From: an uncultured Desulfovibrionaceae bacterium
Lineage (GTDB): Bacteria > Desulfobacterota > Desulfovibrionia > Desulfovibrionales > Desulfovibrionaceae
Direction: 5' to 3'
Assembly: GCA_949299515.1 (NCBI GenBank)
Contig: CASGAP010000005.1
Location: 48,990 to 112,989, forward strand
DNA: 64,000 nucleotides
In this document: piece after piece, positions 54,998-63,918 of the stretch
Numbering within the stretch: the first letter of the stretch is position 1
How the letters are laid out: each line of letters begins with the position of its first letter
Position numbers and translations under genes: made by a program
The notes under the pieces: model-generated
The model's database searches: none
What the model was told of the DNA's origin: nothing
The model's input: only the letters and a program-made list of their open reading frames with translations

Positions 54998-55029
54998 AAA
55001 AAAGGCTTCCATTTTCGGAAGCCTTTTTT
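54998..55029. terminator. terminator after selC, shared with the convergent FliT-like operon
   Basis: AAAGGCTTCC and GGAAGCCTTT pair around ATTTTC, with A and T runs at both sides. It follows selC by 10 nt; the convergent minus-strand operon ends at 55054. Confidence 0.92.
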
Positions 55030-55053
55030 ATGCGGAATAGGTTGTACCGTATG

Positions 55054-55377
55054 TCAGCGGTAAAAGTTCAGTCCTCTGGCGTTGGCATAGCGCTTGCTTG
55101 CAGATCGCTGTCCGCGGGTATTCAGGAGATTCTGCTTTATTTGTTCTTTCAGCTTGAGGCCTTCTTCATAAATTATCTGATGATAGCCCTGGAGGGCAAG
55201 CAGTTTCATTCTGCAGTCTTCGGAACTGATTTCGTCCTGTGTCATCTGCAGCTGGTCAAGCAGGGCAATTCTTTCTTCAAAAAAAGAAATTGCACCGTCA
55301 ACATCGCCCCGCTGCATTGCTTCCAGTTCAAACTGGGCAATGATGAGCATTCTGTCAAGTAGCGTTAAGCTGGACAT
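55054..55377 (-). CDS. FliT-like flagellar chaperone candidate
   Basis: 107 residues, nearly all helical. The region MLIIAQFELEAMQRGDVDGA then EERIALLDQL matches the general pattern of FliT-type chaperones (helical hairpin with LLE..G....EER..LL..L). Start selected by AAAGGTTCCC before ATG 55377. Shares a sigma-54 promoter with the upstream gene. Function is inferred from size, helical pattern and promoter class. Confidence 0.62.
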   Translation of the reverse strand: MSSLTLLDRMLIIAQFELEAMQRGDVDGAISFFEERIALLDQLQMTQDEISSEDCRMKLLALQGYHQIIYEEGLKLKEQIKQNLLNTRGQRSASKRYANARGLNFYR

Positions 55378-55406
55378 GGGAACCTTTGCTGTTTGCCGTC
55401 GGATTG

Positions 55407-56033
55407 TTACTGGGCTATGGTCTGTTCCTGGCTTTCGGAAGCGGAAGCGAAATAAAAACGCAGGGATTTCAGGTATTCGTCCCATTCGGCGCAGAGCGGG
55501 GCAATTTCAAATTCCAAAAGGTCGGCCACGAGTATCCAGTCTTCGTTTTCCATGGATTCGAGAACTTCTTCGAGCAGCTGGGAATATGTTTCGGAAAGTT
55601 TGAGATATTCTTCTGTTTTGGGTGCGCTGAAATCCTGTTGGAAGCAGGTAAGCATGGACAGGAAATTGCGTATGACGTCAGTCATGTTGGTAATGGTGGT
55701 CAGAGCGTCCATGTCGTCGCCGCGGCGCAGGGATTCGGAAGACTGGGTTGCCGCAAGGCGTATGGAAGTCGTAACTTTGAAAAGTTCTTCCACAATCTGT
55801 GAAGCCATTTCCACAAAATCCATGGATTTAATTTCGAGTTTTTGTATTTCGTCGATTTCAATGTCTTCGGCTTGGTGCGGATAGAGTTCCTGAAACTCTT
55901 CATCGTTTAAATAAATGTTGGTGATAATTTGGTTTGCGTTGTTGCACAGCTCGTTGCCTGCAATGAGAATTTCTTCAAGATTTGCAAATTCATTGATTTG
56001 CAGAGCGCTTTTTTGACCGTTAATATAAATCAT
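55407..56033 (-). CDS. helical protein of a sigma-54 flagellar-type operon, function unknown
   Basis: 208 residues. N-terminal part MIYINGQKSALQINEFANL with beta-strand character, then long amphipathic helices that include VEELFKVTTSIRLAATQSSESLRRGDD and LSMLTCFQQDF. Highly acidic. No family assignment by eye; in its place upstream of a FliT-like gene it may be a flagellar or export-associated factor. GGAGGG precedes ATG 56033; an in-frame start four codons earlier (56045) overlaps this site. Confidence 0.7.
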   Translation of the reverse strand: MIYINGQKSALQINEFANLEEILIAGNELCNNANQIITNIYLNDEEFQELYPHQAEDIEIDEIQKLEIKSMDFVEMASQIVEELFKVTTSIRLAATQSSESLRRGDDMDALTTITNMTDVIRNFLSMLTCFQQDFSAPKTEEYLKLSETYSQLLEEVLESMENEDWILVADLLEFEIAPLCAEWDEYLKSLRFYFASASESQEQTIAQ

Positions 56034-56106
56034 TTTTCCCTCCAAGGTCGTGAATGCGAATGTGTCTGCGGCATTTTTTGCCGATTAAAGATTTTGCAAT
56101 GATGTT

Positions 56107-56122
56107 TGCAAAACCCGTGCCA
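56107..56122 (-). promoter_or_regulatory. sigma-54 (RpoN) promoter
   Basis: TGGCACGGGTTTTGCA on the minus strand fits TGGCACG-N4-TTGCA at every position, with the required GG-N10-GC spacing. It starts 4 nt after the glycosyltransferase stop and would start transcription near 56096, some 60 nt before the helical-protein gene. Confidence 0.85.
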
Positions 56123-56125
56123 TAA

Positions 56126-57763
56126 TTATTGCTTGGAGGAAGGGCAAAGAAATGCCGAAAAAAGGGATAATTCTTCTTTCAGCGTGTCAAAAAAATGGAT
56201 TATGGATTTAATATCCAAAGCGCTGTCCTGAAGCATTTGCTCAAAAAGCAGGGAAAGCGGAACAAAAAAGCGTGATTGTCTGAGGAAAAATTTCAGCCTT
56301 TCGGTGGAAGCAAGAAATTTTTCTTTGTTTTTCTGTACGGGCATTTTAGCCAGCAAGGCGGCCTGTTCTCTTGTCAGCAGCAAAAATGCGAGGAGTTTTT
56401 CCGCTTCCCGATATGCCGGTGTCAGATCGTAGGTGTTTTGGGCAGGTTCGGGATAAGGAAGTCTGATGTTTTGCTGAAAGTTTGCAAAAAGATTTTTATA
56501 AAAAATTCGCTGGCACTGCATCCAAAGGGAACGGGTATCCGTATCGCGGTGCAGCGCTTTATAGTTGATGAAGCCGTCTTCCTGAAAAAAGCCTTCCCAG
56601 ATTCGGGCATTTTTTTCATTTTTAAAAAATTCCCCGGCAGCCGCGGCGTCTTTGCCGTTTTCTGTGCTGTCAAGGCGCAGGCACAGGGCATAAAACACAG
56701 TTTCGGCACTGACAGTGCTTCGGCATATGGTGTTGTTCGGGCAGGGGGTGTTAAAATTGCAGGGGTGGCAGGCAAGGGCAGGTTCGAGGCAAAGCTGCTT
56801 TTCGCCGTAAGGCCCGGTATCCCAAACCTGCGCTGTGGCAAGGTAAATGCCCACGACAGGCACGCCGAGGCCGGTGGCAAGGTGCAGAGTGCCCGTGTCG
56901 TTGCTGACCAACGCCTGCAGTGCTGTCAGCATGGCGGCCAGTTCCTGCAGGCTGCTTTGTCCGCAGTAGTTTAAAAAAGGCGTATCCGCGTACCGGGAAA
57001 AATTTTCCGCCAGGGCAAGTTCCTGTTTGGTGCCGAGAAGCACGGGAACAAGCTGCTTTTTTTTCCAAAGCAGGCCGGCCAGTTCGGCAAAGCGGCGTAC
57101 GTCCCATTGCCGTATCGGATTGCTGGCTCCGAGCTGAAAACCGACAAAGCCTTTTGTTTCGGGCAGGTTCGCGGTAAAATCCGATAAAATTTTTCGGGTA
57201 CAGGCAAGACTGTGCGGGCTTGGGGGGATTAAGGAATATTTTTCCGGAGCAAGGCCGAGCATGGAGCGAAATTCGTCAATCAGATTATAGGGACTGCCTC
57301 CGCGTATCTGCGTTACGGCCTGTGTGTAGCTTGTCCAGATGTTGGTATTGCGGGTAAAGCCGTATTCATTGACGCAAAAACCGGTTTCTTCAGCGGTTCT
57401 GCCGCTTTTATCTTTAATATGCAGGCTGAGCAGTTTGGTGAAAAGCCGGGTTTTTATCGTAGGGGTAAGATTGATAATGTTTTCGGTGCAAAATTCCCGG
57501 CAATAGGCTTCGATCCACTGCATTAAATCCTGATATGCCGCCGTCCAGTCCGCACAGCTGCCCCGGGCAAGGTATTTGAGCAGTTTTGCTCCGGAAAACG
57601 TTTTTACATGGTCAAGATGCGGAATGAAAGCCGCAGCTTCGCCGAATTGTTCCAGACAAATAAGGGAAATTGTATGGTTGCCGCTCTTTTTTAACGCAGA
57701 AACGGTGCAGGCGGTCTGCAGGAGATCGCCGAATCTGGTAAAATTGATAATGGTGTATCGCAT
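56126..57763 (-). CDS. glycosyltransferase family 9 protein
   Basis: 545 residues. The first 350 follow the ADP-heptose-LPS heptosyltransferase fold: INFTRFGDLLQTACTVSALKK at the N terminus, PIRQWDVRRFAELAGLL, then SNDTGTLHLATGLGVPVVGIYLA (donor site) and CHPCNFNTPCPNN. The last 190 residues are a helical region not found in WaaC/WaaF. Possible roles are LPS core synthesis or flagellin glycosylation, the latter suggested by its flagellar-type neighbours. AAGGAAAGCGT precedes ATG 57763; it begins 18 nt after the ThiS-like gene. Confidence 0.83.
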   Translation of the reverse strand: MRYTIINFTRFGDLLQTACTVSALKKSGNHTISLICLEQFGEAAAFIPHLDHVKTFSGAKLLKYLARGSCADWTAAYQDLMQWIEAYCREFCTENIINLTPTIKTRLFTKLLSLHIKDKSGRTAEETGFCVNEYGFTRNTNIWTSYTQAVTQIRGGSPYNLIDEFRSMLGLAPEKYSLIPPSPHSLACTRKILSDFTANLPETKGFVGFQLGASNPIRQWDVRRFAELAGLLWKKKQLVPVLLGTKQELALAENFSRYADTPFLNYCGQSSLQELAAMLTALQALVSNDTGTLHLATGLGVPVVGIYLATAQVWDTGPYGEKQLCLEPALACHPCNFNTPCPNNTICRSTVSAETVFYALCLRLDSTENGKDAAAAGEFFKNEKNARIWEGFFQEDGFINYKALHRDTDTRSLWMQCQRIFYKNLFANFQQNIRLPYPEPAQNTYDLTPAYREAEKLLAFLLLTREQAALLAKMPVQKNKEKFLASTERLKFFLRQSRFFVPLSLLFEQMLQDSALDIKSIIHFFDTLKEELSLFSAFLCPSSKQ

Positions 57764-57781
57764 ACGCTTTCCTTTAAAACC

Positions 57782-58012
57782 TTAGCCGGAAGACATAACT
57801 TTGCGCACGATAATCGTCTGTCCGGGATACAGCGGCACGTCAGGAGTCAGGGGAATGCCGTTTCTGGCAACCAGCGCCGTGTAGGGGCGCATACCGAGAT
57901 ATTCGATGAGCCGTGCCGTATTTTTGGCTTTATGCCTTGGAATGATGAGCGTTTCTTCTTCAGGCTGGAGAATGACGGTCAATGTCGGTTCTTTGAATTC
58001 TTGCTGTTCCAT
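57782..58012 (-). CDS. small ThiS/MoaD-like beta-grasp protein
   Basis: 76 residues. TLTVILQPEEETLIIPRHKA, then the strand-turn-strand ARNGIPLTPDVPLYPGQTIIVRK, matches the end of sulfur-carrier beta-grasp proteins (ARNGELV...DGDEVEIV). The C terminus is MSSG rather than the Gly-Gly needed for adenylation and thiocarboxylation, so it may be a non-carrier relative. GAGGTAATT precedes the ATG. First gene before the glycosyltransferase. Confidence 0.65.
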   Translation of the reverse strand: MEQQEFKEPTLTVILQPEEETLIIPRHKAKNTARLIEYLGMRPYTALVARNGIPLTPDVPLYPGQTIIVRKVMSSG

Positions 58013-58134
58013 AATTACCTCAAAACTGTTGCTTCAGTATACTCGCAGAATTAAATAAGGCAAAGTTTTTTTTGCGGCGGGGCTGCAATTGTTATTGTGT
58101 TGAATTAATTCATGATTATTTTTTGGAATTTAAA

Positions 58135-58152
58135 TTGTCAAAGTCTTGACAA
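58135..58152. promoter_or_regulatory. inverted repeat over the -35 region of cbpA-cbpM-clpB
   Basis: TTGTCAA-AGTC-TTGACAA is a perfect 7-bp inverted repeat, and its right arm supplies TTGACA. No CIRCE element is seen, and no clear sigma-32 -10 (CCCCAT) follows. It could be an operator for a repressor of this chaperone operon. Confidence 0.55.
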
Positions 58153-58241
58153 CCATAAAATCGGCCTTATTTGTTTTAATGTGAAAAGGAATTAAGAACA
58201 ATAAGTATTTTACAGTGATAGCATAATCAACAGAGGAAAAT

Positions 58242-59144
58242 ATGGCAGTTTCATATAAAGATTATTATAAAATTCTGGAAGTGGACAGAAATGCCGCTAC
58301 GGAAGAAATTGATAAATCATATAAACGGCTTGCCCGTAAATATCATCCGGATCTCAACCAAGGGGACAGTTCGGCGGAAGAAAAATTCAAGGAAGTCAAC
58401 GAAGCCCATGAGGTTCTGAAAGACCCGCAGAAGCGTAAACTCTATGACCAGCTCGGCCCCAATTGGAAAGACGGACAAAGTTTCCAGGGTGCCCCGGGCT
58501 TTGAAAATTTCCAATTTAATTTTCAGGGCGGTCAGGGCGGCTTCGGCGGCGGCGATTTCAGCGATTTCTTTGAAATGCTTTTCGGCCAGCAGGGCGGTTT
58601 CGGCGGCGGTGCGAACTTCGGGGGGGATTCCCGTTCCCGCAGAGGCCATGATGTGGAAGCTGCTGTACAGGTAAGTTTGGAAGAAGCGCACAAAGGCGGT
58701 CCGAAAAGTTTTACCCTGAATATGCCTGAAGGCCCGAAATCTTTAAAAGTGAATATTCCTGCGGGGATCAAAAACGGCGCAAAGCTGCGTCTTGCCGGAC
58801 AGGGCAAGGCAGGAAGTCCCAACGGAGATTTGTATCTGACCGTGCATTATGCCCCTCACCCGACGTTTAAAAGCGATGGTTTTGACATTACCTGCGAAAT
58901 GTTCATCAAACCCGCAGAGGCTGTTTTCGGAACCAAACTGCGCGTGCCTACTCTTGAAGGGGAAGCGGAAATTAATATTCCCGCCGGCATAAAAAGCGGA
59001 AGAAAACTTCGTCTGAAAGGCAAAGGCATCGGCGGCAAAGGCGACGAATATGTTATCATCGGCATTGAAACGCCGAGCCTGGATTCCATGGGCGACAGAG
59101 AAAAAGCCCTGTGGCAGGAACTGGCGGAGCTTAACAAACAATAA
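58242..59144 (+). CDS. cbpA: DnaJ-class co-chaperone CbpA
   Basis: 300 residues. An N-terminal J domain (DYYKILEVDRNAATEEIDKS with HPD in YHPDLNQ), a Gly/Phe-rich linker (about 80-130) and two C-terminal substrate-binding domains (GPKSLKVNIPAGIKNGAKLR, GEAEINIPAGIKSGRKLRLKG). No zinc-finger CxxCxGxG repeats, which separates CbpA from DnaJ. Stimulates DnaK ATPase. AGAGGAAAAT precedes ATG; cbpM starts 10 nt after the stop. Confidence 0.95.
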   Translation: MAVSYKDYYKILEVDRNAATEEIDKSYKRLARKYHPDLNQGDSSAEEKFKEVNEAHEVLKDPQKRKLYDQLGPNWKDGQSFQGAPGFENFQFNFQGGQGGFGGGDFSDFFEMLFGQQGGFGGGANFGGDSRSRRGHDVEAAVQVSLEEAHKGGPKSFTLNMPEGPKSLKVNIPAGIKNGAKLRLAGQGKAGSPNGDLYLTVHYAPHPTFKSDGFDITCEMFIKPAEAVFGTKLRVPTLEGEAEINIPAGIKSGRKLRLKGKGIGGKGDEYVIIGIETPSLDSMGDREKALWQELAELNKQ

Positions 59145-59154
59145 GGAGGCACAA

Positions 59155-59436
59155 GTGGGAAATTTTGGTTATGCCTTCCTGACATTGGCAGAGTTTATTC
59201 AAGAAGCTGAAATTGAAGAAACAAAATGCCGGGAATATATTGATATCGGCTGGCTGCAGCCGATTGAAAAAGATACGTTTTTATTCAGCCCCGATGATCT
59301 TTTGAAAGTCCGCAAAGCGGACAGGCTGTGCAGGGATTTTGAACTGCCGTGCCATGCGGGGGCGATGATCGTAGACTTGCTGGAAAAAATCGATGAGTTG
59401 GAAAATCAGCTTGCGCAGCTGCGAAATTCTGTATAA
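59155..59436 (+). CDS. chaperone modulator CbpM-like protein
   Basis: 93 residues, GTG start with AAGGAGG just upstream. [50 protein letters not shown] and a C-terminal coiled-coil ([17 protein letters not shown]): the MerR-like helix-turn-helix plus helix arrangement of CbpM. CbpM binds the CbpA J domain and tunes its activity. Position between cbpA and clpB supports the assignment. No DNA-binding role is claimed. Confidence 0.85.
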   Translation: MGNFGYAFLTLAEFIQEAEIEETKCREYIDIGWLQPIEKDTFLFSPDDLLKVRKADRLCRDFELPCHAGAMIVDLLEKIDELENQLAQLRNSV

Positions 59437-59450
59437 TTGAGGAAAATACT

Positions 59451-62072
59451 ATGGATATCAATAGATTGACACAAAAAGCCCAAGAGGCGTTCCAGGCAGC
59501 CCAGAGCATAGCCTTTGCGCGGGAACATCAGGAAATTGATGCCGAGCATTTGGTGTATGCCCTTGCTGATCAGGAAAACGGACTGATTCCGTCCATTCTG
59601 CAGAGAATGTGCGTGAATGTTCCGCTGTTCAAACAGGATATTGAACAGCTTCTCAACAAAAGGCCGAGTGTGAGCGGACCGGGTTCCGATACGCAGAATA
59701 TCAGAGTCACGACCCGCGTAAACAAGGCTCTTGCACAGGCTGAAGCCTTGGCAAAAAAAATGCATGACGAATATATCAGCGTCGAACATTTGTTTCATGA
59801 ACTTATCGGTCCCAGTCCCAGCGGTATGCTCGGCGACGTGTTCAGAAAACACGGCATTGATCAGCAGCGTTTTATGAAAGCCACGGAAGAACTGCGCGGA
59901 CCGCACAGAATTACCAGCCCGAACCCGGAAGAAACTTTCGAAGCCCTTTCAAAATACGGACGGGATTTGGTGGAAGCCGCCGGCAAAGGCAAACTTGACC
60001 CGGTTATCGGCCGTGATCAGGAAATCCGCCGCACAATCCGCATTCTGTCCCGCCGTACCAAGAATAACCCCGTGCTCATCGGTGAGGCCGGCGTCGGCAA
60101 AACCGCCATTGTGGAAGGTCTTGCCCACCGCATAGTCAAGGGTGACGTACCGGAAGGTCTGAAAAACAAACGGCTTATCGCTCTGGATATGGGCGCGCTC
60201 ATTGCGGGTGCGAAATACCGCGGTGAATTTGAAGAAAGGCTTAAAGCCGTATTGTCCGAAGTGGAAAAATCCGAAGGCCAAATCATTCTGTTCATTGACG
60301 AACTGCATACTATTGTCGGCGCAGGCAAAACAGAAGGTTCCATGGATGCGGGCAATTTGCTCAAACCTATGCTGGCCCGCGGCGAACTGCACTGCATAGG
60401 CGCAACAACGATTGATGAATACCGCAAATATATTGAAAAAGACCCGGCACTCGAACGCCGTTTTCAGCCTGTCATGGTTGACGAGCCGAGTCAGGAAGAT
60501 GCCATTTCCATTCTGCGCGGCCTGAAAGATAAATTTGAACTGCATCACGGCGTGCGTATCAGCGATTCTGCCATCGTGGAAGCCGTAACGCTCAGCATAC
60601 GCTATATCCCTGACCGTCAATTGCCCGACAAAGCCATTGACATTATAGACGAAGCCGCAGCCATGATCCGTACGGAAATAGACAGTCTGCCTACGGAGCT
60701 TGACGAAGCCAACCGCAAAGTTATGCAGCTTGAAATCGAAAAAGAAGCCCTGCGCCGCGAAACGGATTCCGCTTCCATGCAGCGTCTGCAGCGTCTGGAA
60801 GGGGAGCTGGCGGAGCTCAAAGCAAAGCAGACTCTGCTGCGCGAGCAGTGGGAACAGGAAAAAGGTTCCATTGATACTGTCCGCAAAATTAAGGAAGATA
60901 TCGATAAAACCAAGCTTGCCATTGCCGAGGCCGAACGTTCTTATGATTTGGCAAAAGCTGCCGAGCTGAAATATTCCACTTTGCTGGAACTGCAGAAACG
61001 TCTTGAAGAACTGGAAAAAAGCGGCGGCGCGGAAAAAGCCAGCGAAACCCGTTTGCTGAAAGAAGAAGTACACCCGGACGACGTGGCCGCCATTGTGGCA
61101 AAATGGACCGGCATTCCCGTAACCCGTCTGCTCCAGTCCGAAAGGGAAAAGCTTCTTGCTCTGCCGGAAACTCTGCATAAACGCGTTGTCGGCCAGGATG
61201 AGGCCGTGCAGGTTGTGGCCGATGCCGTGCTGCGTGCCCGCGCAGGACTTTCCGACCCCATGCGTCCGCTGGCGTCCTTTATCTTCTTGGGGCCTACGGG
61301 CGTTGGTAAAACCGAACTTTGCAAAGCTCTTGCCGAAGCGCTTTTTGATACCGAGGACAACATGGTGCGCCTTGATATGAGCGAATACATGGAAAAACAT
61401 TCGGTTTCCCGTCTTATCGGTGCGCCTCCGGGATATGTTGGCTACGATGAAGGAGGCCAGCTTACCGAAGCCGTGCGCCGTAAACCGTATTCCGTTGTTT
61501 TGCTTGACGAAATAGAAAAAGCTCATCCTGACGTGTTCAACACCATGCTGCAGCTTCTCGATGACGGCCGCCTGACCGACAGTCAGGGCAGAACTGTGGA
61601 TTTCAGAAACACCATTATCATTATGACTTCCAATATCGGTTCAAGTATGATTTTGGAAGGCATAAAACAGGACGGTTCCTTTGAGGACGGCTTGAAAGAC
61701 AAGGTAATGGCTCAGCTGAAACAGTTCTTCCGTCCGGAATTTTTAAACCGTGTGGATGAAACCGTGCTGTTCTCACCGCTGCTTGAAAATCAGGTAATCG
61801 CCATTGTGGATGTTCTGCTCGGCCGTCTGCGCAAACGTCTTGCCGAACGCAAAATCGAGCTGGAACTTACCGATGAAGCCAAACGCTTTATTGCCCACGA
61901 AGCCTATGACCCCGCATACGGCGCAAGGCCGCTTAAACGGTATCTGCAGAATGAACTGGAAACCCGTTTGGCAAGAGGCATTATCGGCGGACAGATTCCT
62001 GATGAATGCAAGGTAATTATCGACAAAACCGATGATGAGGACGAACCCTTGTCCATGCAGATAGCACAATAA
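59451..62072 (+). CDS. clpB: ATP-dependent disaggregase ClpB
   Basis: 873 residues. N domain (repeat pair), first AAA+ module with [15 protein letters not shown] and [13 protein letters not shown], the middle coiled-coil propeller (about 405-525, Glu/Leu/Arg-rich), second AAA+ module with [19 protein letters not shown] and [14 protein letters not shown], and a C-terminal domain. Works with DnaK and the neighbouring CbpA to resolve aggregates. Starts 14 nt after cbpM and ends at a strong terminator. Confidence 0.97.
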   Translation: MDINRLTQKAQEAFQAAQSIAFAREHQEIDAEHLVYALADQENGLIPSILQRMCVNVPLFKQDIEQLLNKRPSVSGPGSDTQNIRVTTRVNKALAQAEALAKKMHDEYISVEHLFHELIGPSPSGMLGDVFRKHGIDQQRFMKATEELRGPHRITSPNPEETFEALSKYGRDLVEAAGKGKLDPVIGRDQEIRRTIRILSRRTKNNPVLIGEAGVGKTAIVEGLAHRIVKGDVPEGLKNKRLIALDMGALIAGAKYRGEFEERLKAVLSEVEKSEGQIILFIDELHTIVGAGKTEGSMDAGNLLKPMLARGELHCIGATTIDEYRKYIEKDPALERRFQPVMVDEPSQEDAISILRGLKDKFELHHGVRISDSAIVEAVTLSIRYIPDRQLPDKAIDIIDEAAAMIRTEIDSLPTELDEANRKVMQLEIEKEALRRETDSASMQRLQRLEGELAELKAKQTLLREQWEQEKGSIDTVRKIKEDIDKTKLAIAEAERSYDLAKAAELKYSTLLELQKRLEELEKSGGAEKASETRLLKEEVHPDDVAAIVAKWTGIPVTRLLQSEREKLLALPETLHKRVVGQDEAVQVVADAVLRARAGLSDPMRPLASFIFLGPTGVGKTELCKALAEALFDTEDNMVRLDMSEYMEKHSVSRLIGAPPGYVGYDEGGQLTEAVRRKPYSVVLLDEIEKAHPDVFNTMLQLLDDGRLTDSQGRTVDFRNTIIIMTSNIGSSMILEGIKQDGSFEDGLKDKVMAQLKQFFRPEFLNRVDETVLFSPLLENQVIAIVDVLLGRLRKRLAERKIELELTDEAKRFIAHEAYDPAYGARPLKRYLQNELETRLARGIIGGQIPDECKVIIDKTDDEDEPLSMQIAQ

Positions 62073-62073
62073 G

Positions 62074-62099
62074 AAAAAAGGCGGGAAACCGCCTTTTTT
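62074..62099 (+). terminator. terminator of the cbpA-cbpM-clpB operon
   Basis: AAAAAAGGCGG and CCGCCTTTTTT pair around a GAAA tetraloop. Located 2 nt after the clpB stop. Confidence 0.93.
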
Positions 62100-62158
62100 T
62101 CTTTGCCTTTTATACTGTTTTAGGCTATAAAAAATAAAATATTGCTTGGAGAATGCCA

Positions 62159-62731
62159 ATGCGTATACTTTTATCATTATGTCTGGCGCTTATGCTTGTT
62201 ATGGCAGGCGAGGCTCAGGCAGGAGGAAAACCTGTGATTAAACTTACCACTACTATGGGTGATATTCTGATTGAACTTAACCCGGAAAAAGCTCCCATTA
62301 CTTCCGCAAACTTTGAACAGTATGTTAAAGACGGCTTTTATGACGGACTTATTTTTCACCGTGTTATCGACGGTTTCATGATTCAGGGCGGCGGTTTTGA
62401 CGCGGAAATGAACCACAGAGAAACCCGTCAGCCTATTACCAACGAAGCGGACAACGGTCTTGCCAACGATAAATACACCATAGCCATGGCCCGTACTCAG
62501 GACCCGCATTCCGCGACCGGTCAATTCTTTATTAACGTAAAAGACAATGCTTTTTTGAATTTTAAAGCTCCTACTCTGGCCGGATGGGGCTATGCCGTTT
62601 TCGGCAAAGTTGTAAAAGGTCAGGATGTTGTTGACGCTATTGCCAAAGTGGAAACCGGAAGACACGGCTTTCATGACGATGTGCCCAAAACCCCCATTGT
62701 CATTACCAAAGCTGAAATTGTAGAAGAATAA
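62159..62731 (+). CDS. secreted peptidyl-prolyl cis-trans isomerase (cyclophilin)
   Basis: 190 residues. Signal peptide [22 protein letters not shown], then cyclophilin core: [34 protein letters not shown] (Arg-Phe/Ile active-site motif), ATGQFFINV and [14 protein letters not shown]. Acts on exported proteins in the periplasm (PpiA type). GGAG lies 7 nt before ATG 62159 but only 1 nt before an ATG at 62153. Own terminator downstream. Confidence 0.92.
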   Translation: MRILLSLCLALMLVMAGEAQAGGKPVIKLTTTMGDILIELNPEKAPITSANFEQYVKDGFYDGLIFHRVIDGFMIQGGGFDAEMNHRETRQPITNEADNGLANDKYTIAMARTQDPHSATGQFFINVKDNAFLNFKAPTLAGWGYAVFGKVVKGQDVVDAIAKVETGRHGFHDDVPKTPIVITKAEIVEE

Positions 62732-62758
62732 TCTGCTGTTGCGGAATATTGTCCGAAC

Positions 62759-62791
62759 CCTTTTTTGCGTCAACGCGGAAAAGGATTTTTT
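62759..62791 (+). terminator. terminator of the cyclophilin gene
   Basis: An 11-bp stem CCTTTTTTGCG/CGCGGAAAAGG (two G-U) closed by TCAA and followed by ATTTTTT. It ends at the stop codon of the convergent HTH gene. Confidence 0.75.
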
Positions 62792-63224
62792 ATTGCCAGG
62801 TTTTTTCTCGGTAAAAGTCCAGCAGCCAGGAAAAAAGGGCATTGTATTCCGAAATGTAACTGACGCCGTCATAGACTATGGGAGCGCCTTCCTTAGCCCA
62901 TTGTTTGACAGTGTAACGGCTGCGTCCGAAAATTTTGCAGATTATGTCTAAGTTTTTTAGATGTACGGGAGTTATGGAGTAACACCAAATCAGGGCTTTG
63001 CTCTTGTCATTGACTTTTTGGACGGGGCTGTGCAGAAACAGATCTTCTTTGTCTGCTGTATTTGTAAAGCAATGGAGGGTACCGTTCTGAGAATCGGTAT
63101 AGGGAAAAGCAAAAAAATCTGATATATTCTTATTTGTTTTTTGTTTTGCGCGTCTGCAGGGTTGATTTTCGTTTGGCTGTCTGTCTGTACGTTTAAATTG
63201 GGGCTGCTGCATAGTTTTTTTCAT
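62790..63224 (-). CDS. small protein with a putative helix-turn-helix segment
   Basis: 144 residues. The first 45 are polar, Gln/Asn/Lys-rich and probably disordered. The C-terminal half has LDIICKIFGRSRYTVKQWAK followed by GAPIVYDGVSYISEY, the layout of excisionase- or terminase-type HTH folds (helix, turn, recognition helix, beta wing). Function unknown; could be a DNA-binding regulator or a leftover from a mobile element. GGAG is 5 nt before the ATG. It lies next to the putative rRNA leader, transcribed away from it. Confidence 0.72.
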   Translation of the reverse strand: MKKTMQQPQFKRTDRQPNENQPCRRAKQKTNKNISDFFAFPYTDSQNGTLHCFTNTADKEDLFLHSPVQKVNDKSKALIWCYSITPVHLKNLDIICKIFGRSRYTVKQWAKEGAPIVYDGVSYISEYNALFSWLLDFYREKTWQ

Positions 63225-63502
63225 AGATGCTCCATGTAATAAATAAATTATATGATATTATCTGTGCAAAAACGTTAAATTGTCAAGTTATTTTTATAAA
63301 ATTGTAAATAAAATTAATGGGTTAAATGTAAATTATAATAGATAACTAATTAAAATTTAAAGAGAAAATCTTTTTTGTAAGCAAGAAAAATAATATCTAA
63401 AAATAGATAAATTCGTTATTGACAAAATATAAGAAATTATTGCTGTAACTAGCTATTAATAAACAATAAAATAAAATTTTCAACTTGTATTGAAAAAAGT
63501 GT

Positions 63503-63531
63503 TTGACATTCGGCGGGAATTAATCAATAAA
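63503..63531 (+). promoter_or_regulatory. rRNA-type promoter 1
   Basis: TTGACA, 17 nt, AATAAA in AT-rich DNA. Followed by a repeat-like segment beginning GCACTTCGC that also occurs, altered, after promoter 3. Confidence 0.55.
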
Positions 63532-63647
63532 GCACTTCGCGCCGACGGGTTGAACAAAAACTTGTCGGTGAGAATGGTTTTATCTTTTTTGAAAATACTG
63601 GTTGAAATCAGAAAGAAAAGAAAAACCGGATTTGACAAAAAAATAAG

Positions 63648-63676
63648 TTGACAGGGACATGGAAATGGTTCATAAA
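63648..63676 (+). promoter_or_regulatory. rRNA-type promoter 2
   Basis: TTGACA, 17 nt, CATAAA. Another TTGACA starts 16 nt earlier at 63632 without a good -10. Downstream GGCGAGTGAGAAAAGCGC resembles the segments after the other two promoters. Confidence 0.5.
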
Positions 63677-63782
63677 GAAATTTCCGGCGAGTGAGAAAAG
63701 CGCTTGTCCGGGGTTTCGGGAACGGTTTCTGAAAAGCAAAAACGAGCGTTTCGGAAAAATTTTCGGAAAACGAAAAAAGTTC

Positions 63783-63810
63783 TTGACAACAAAAATAAAG
63801 AGTGTATAAA
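63783..63810 (+). promoter_or_regulatory. rRNA-type promoter 3
   Basis: TTGACA, 16 nt, TATAAA: the best match of the series and the one closest to the expected rRNA start. CACACTTCGCCGCTTGAGAA follows. Confidence 0.65.
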
Positions 63811-63904
63811 CACACTTCGCCGCTTGAGAAAATCGCCTGGCGAAATTCTCGAAAGGTAAAAGGCCGATACCATGCAGGTTGGCCGCATATCGGTTCTTCG
63901 GAAC

Positions 63905-63918
63905 GGATCTTTGATAAT
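63905..63918 (+). promoter_or_regulatory. boxA-like antitermination element
   Basis: GGATCTTTGATAAT resembles the boxA sequence (core CTTTGA/CTTTAA) found in leaders of rRNA operons. With the tandem promoters before it and a further AT-rich hairpin (GAGTTCAA/TTTGAATTC) after it, this points to a 16S rRNA gene starting at or just beyond the right edge of the window. Confidence 0.6.

Noticed and set aside
59949..61526. 525-codon frame antisense to clpB
   Set aside because: Mirror of the clpB reading frame, rich in Phe/His/Gly as usual for antisense shadows; the sense strand encodes an intact ClpB with all motifs.
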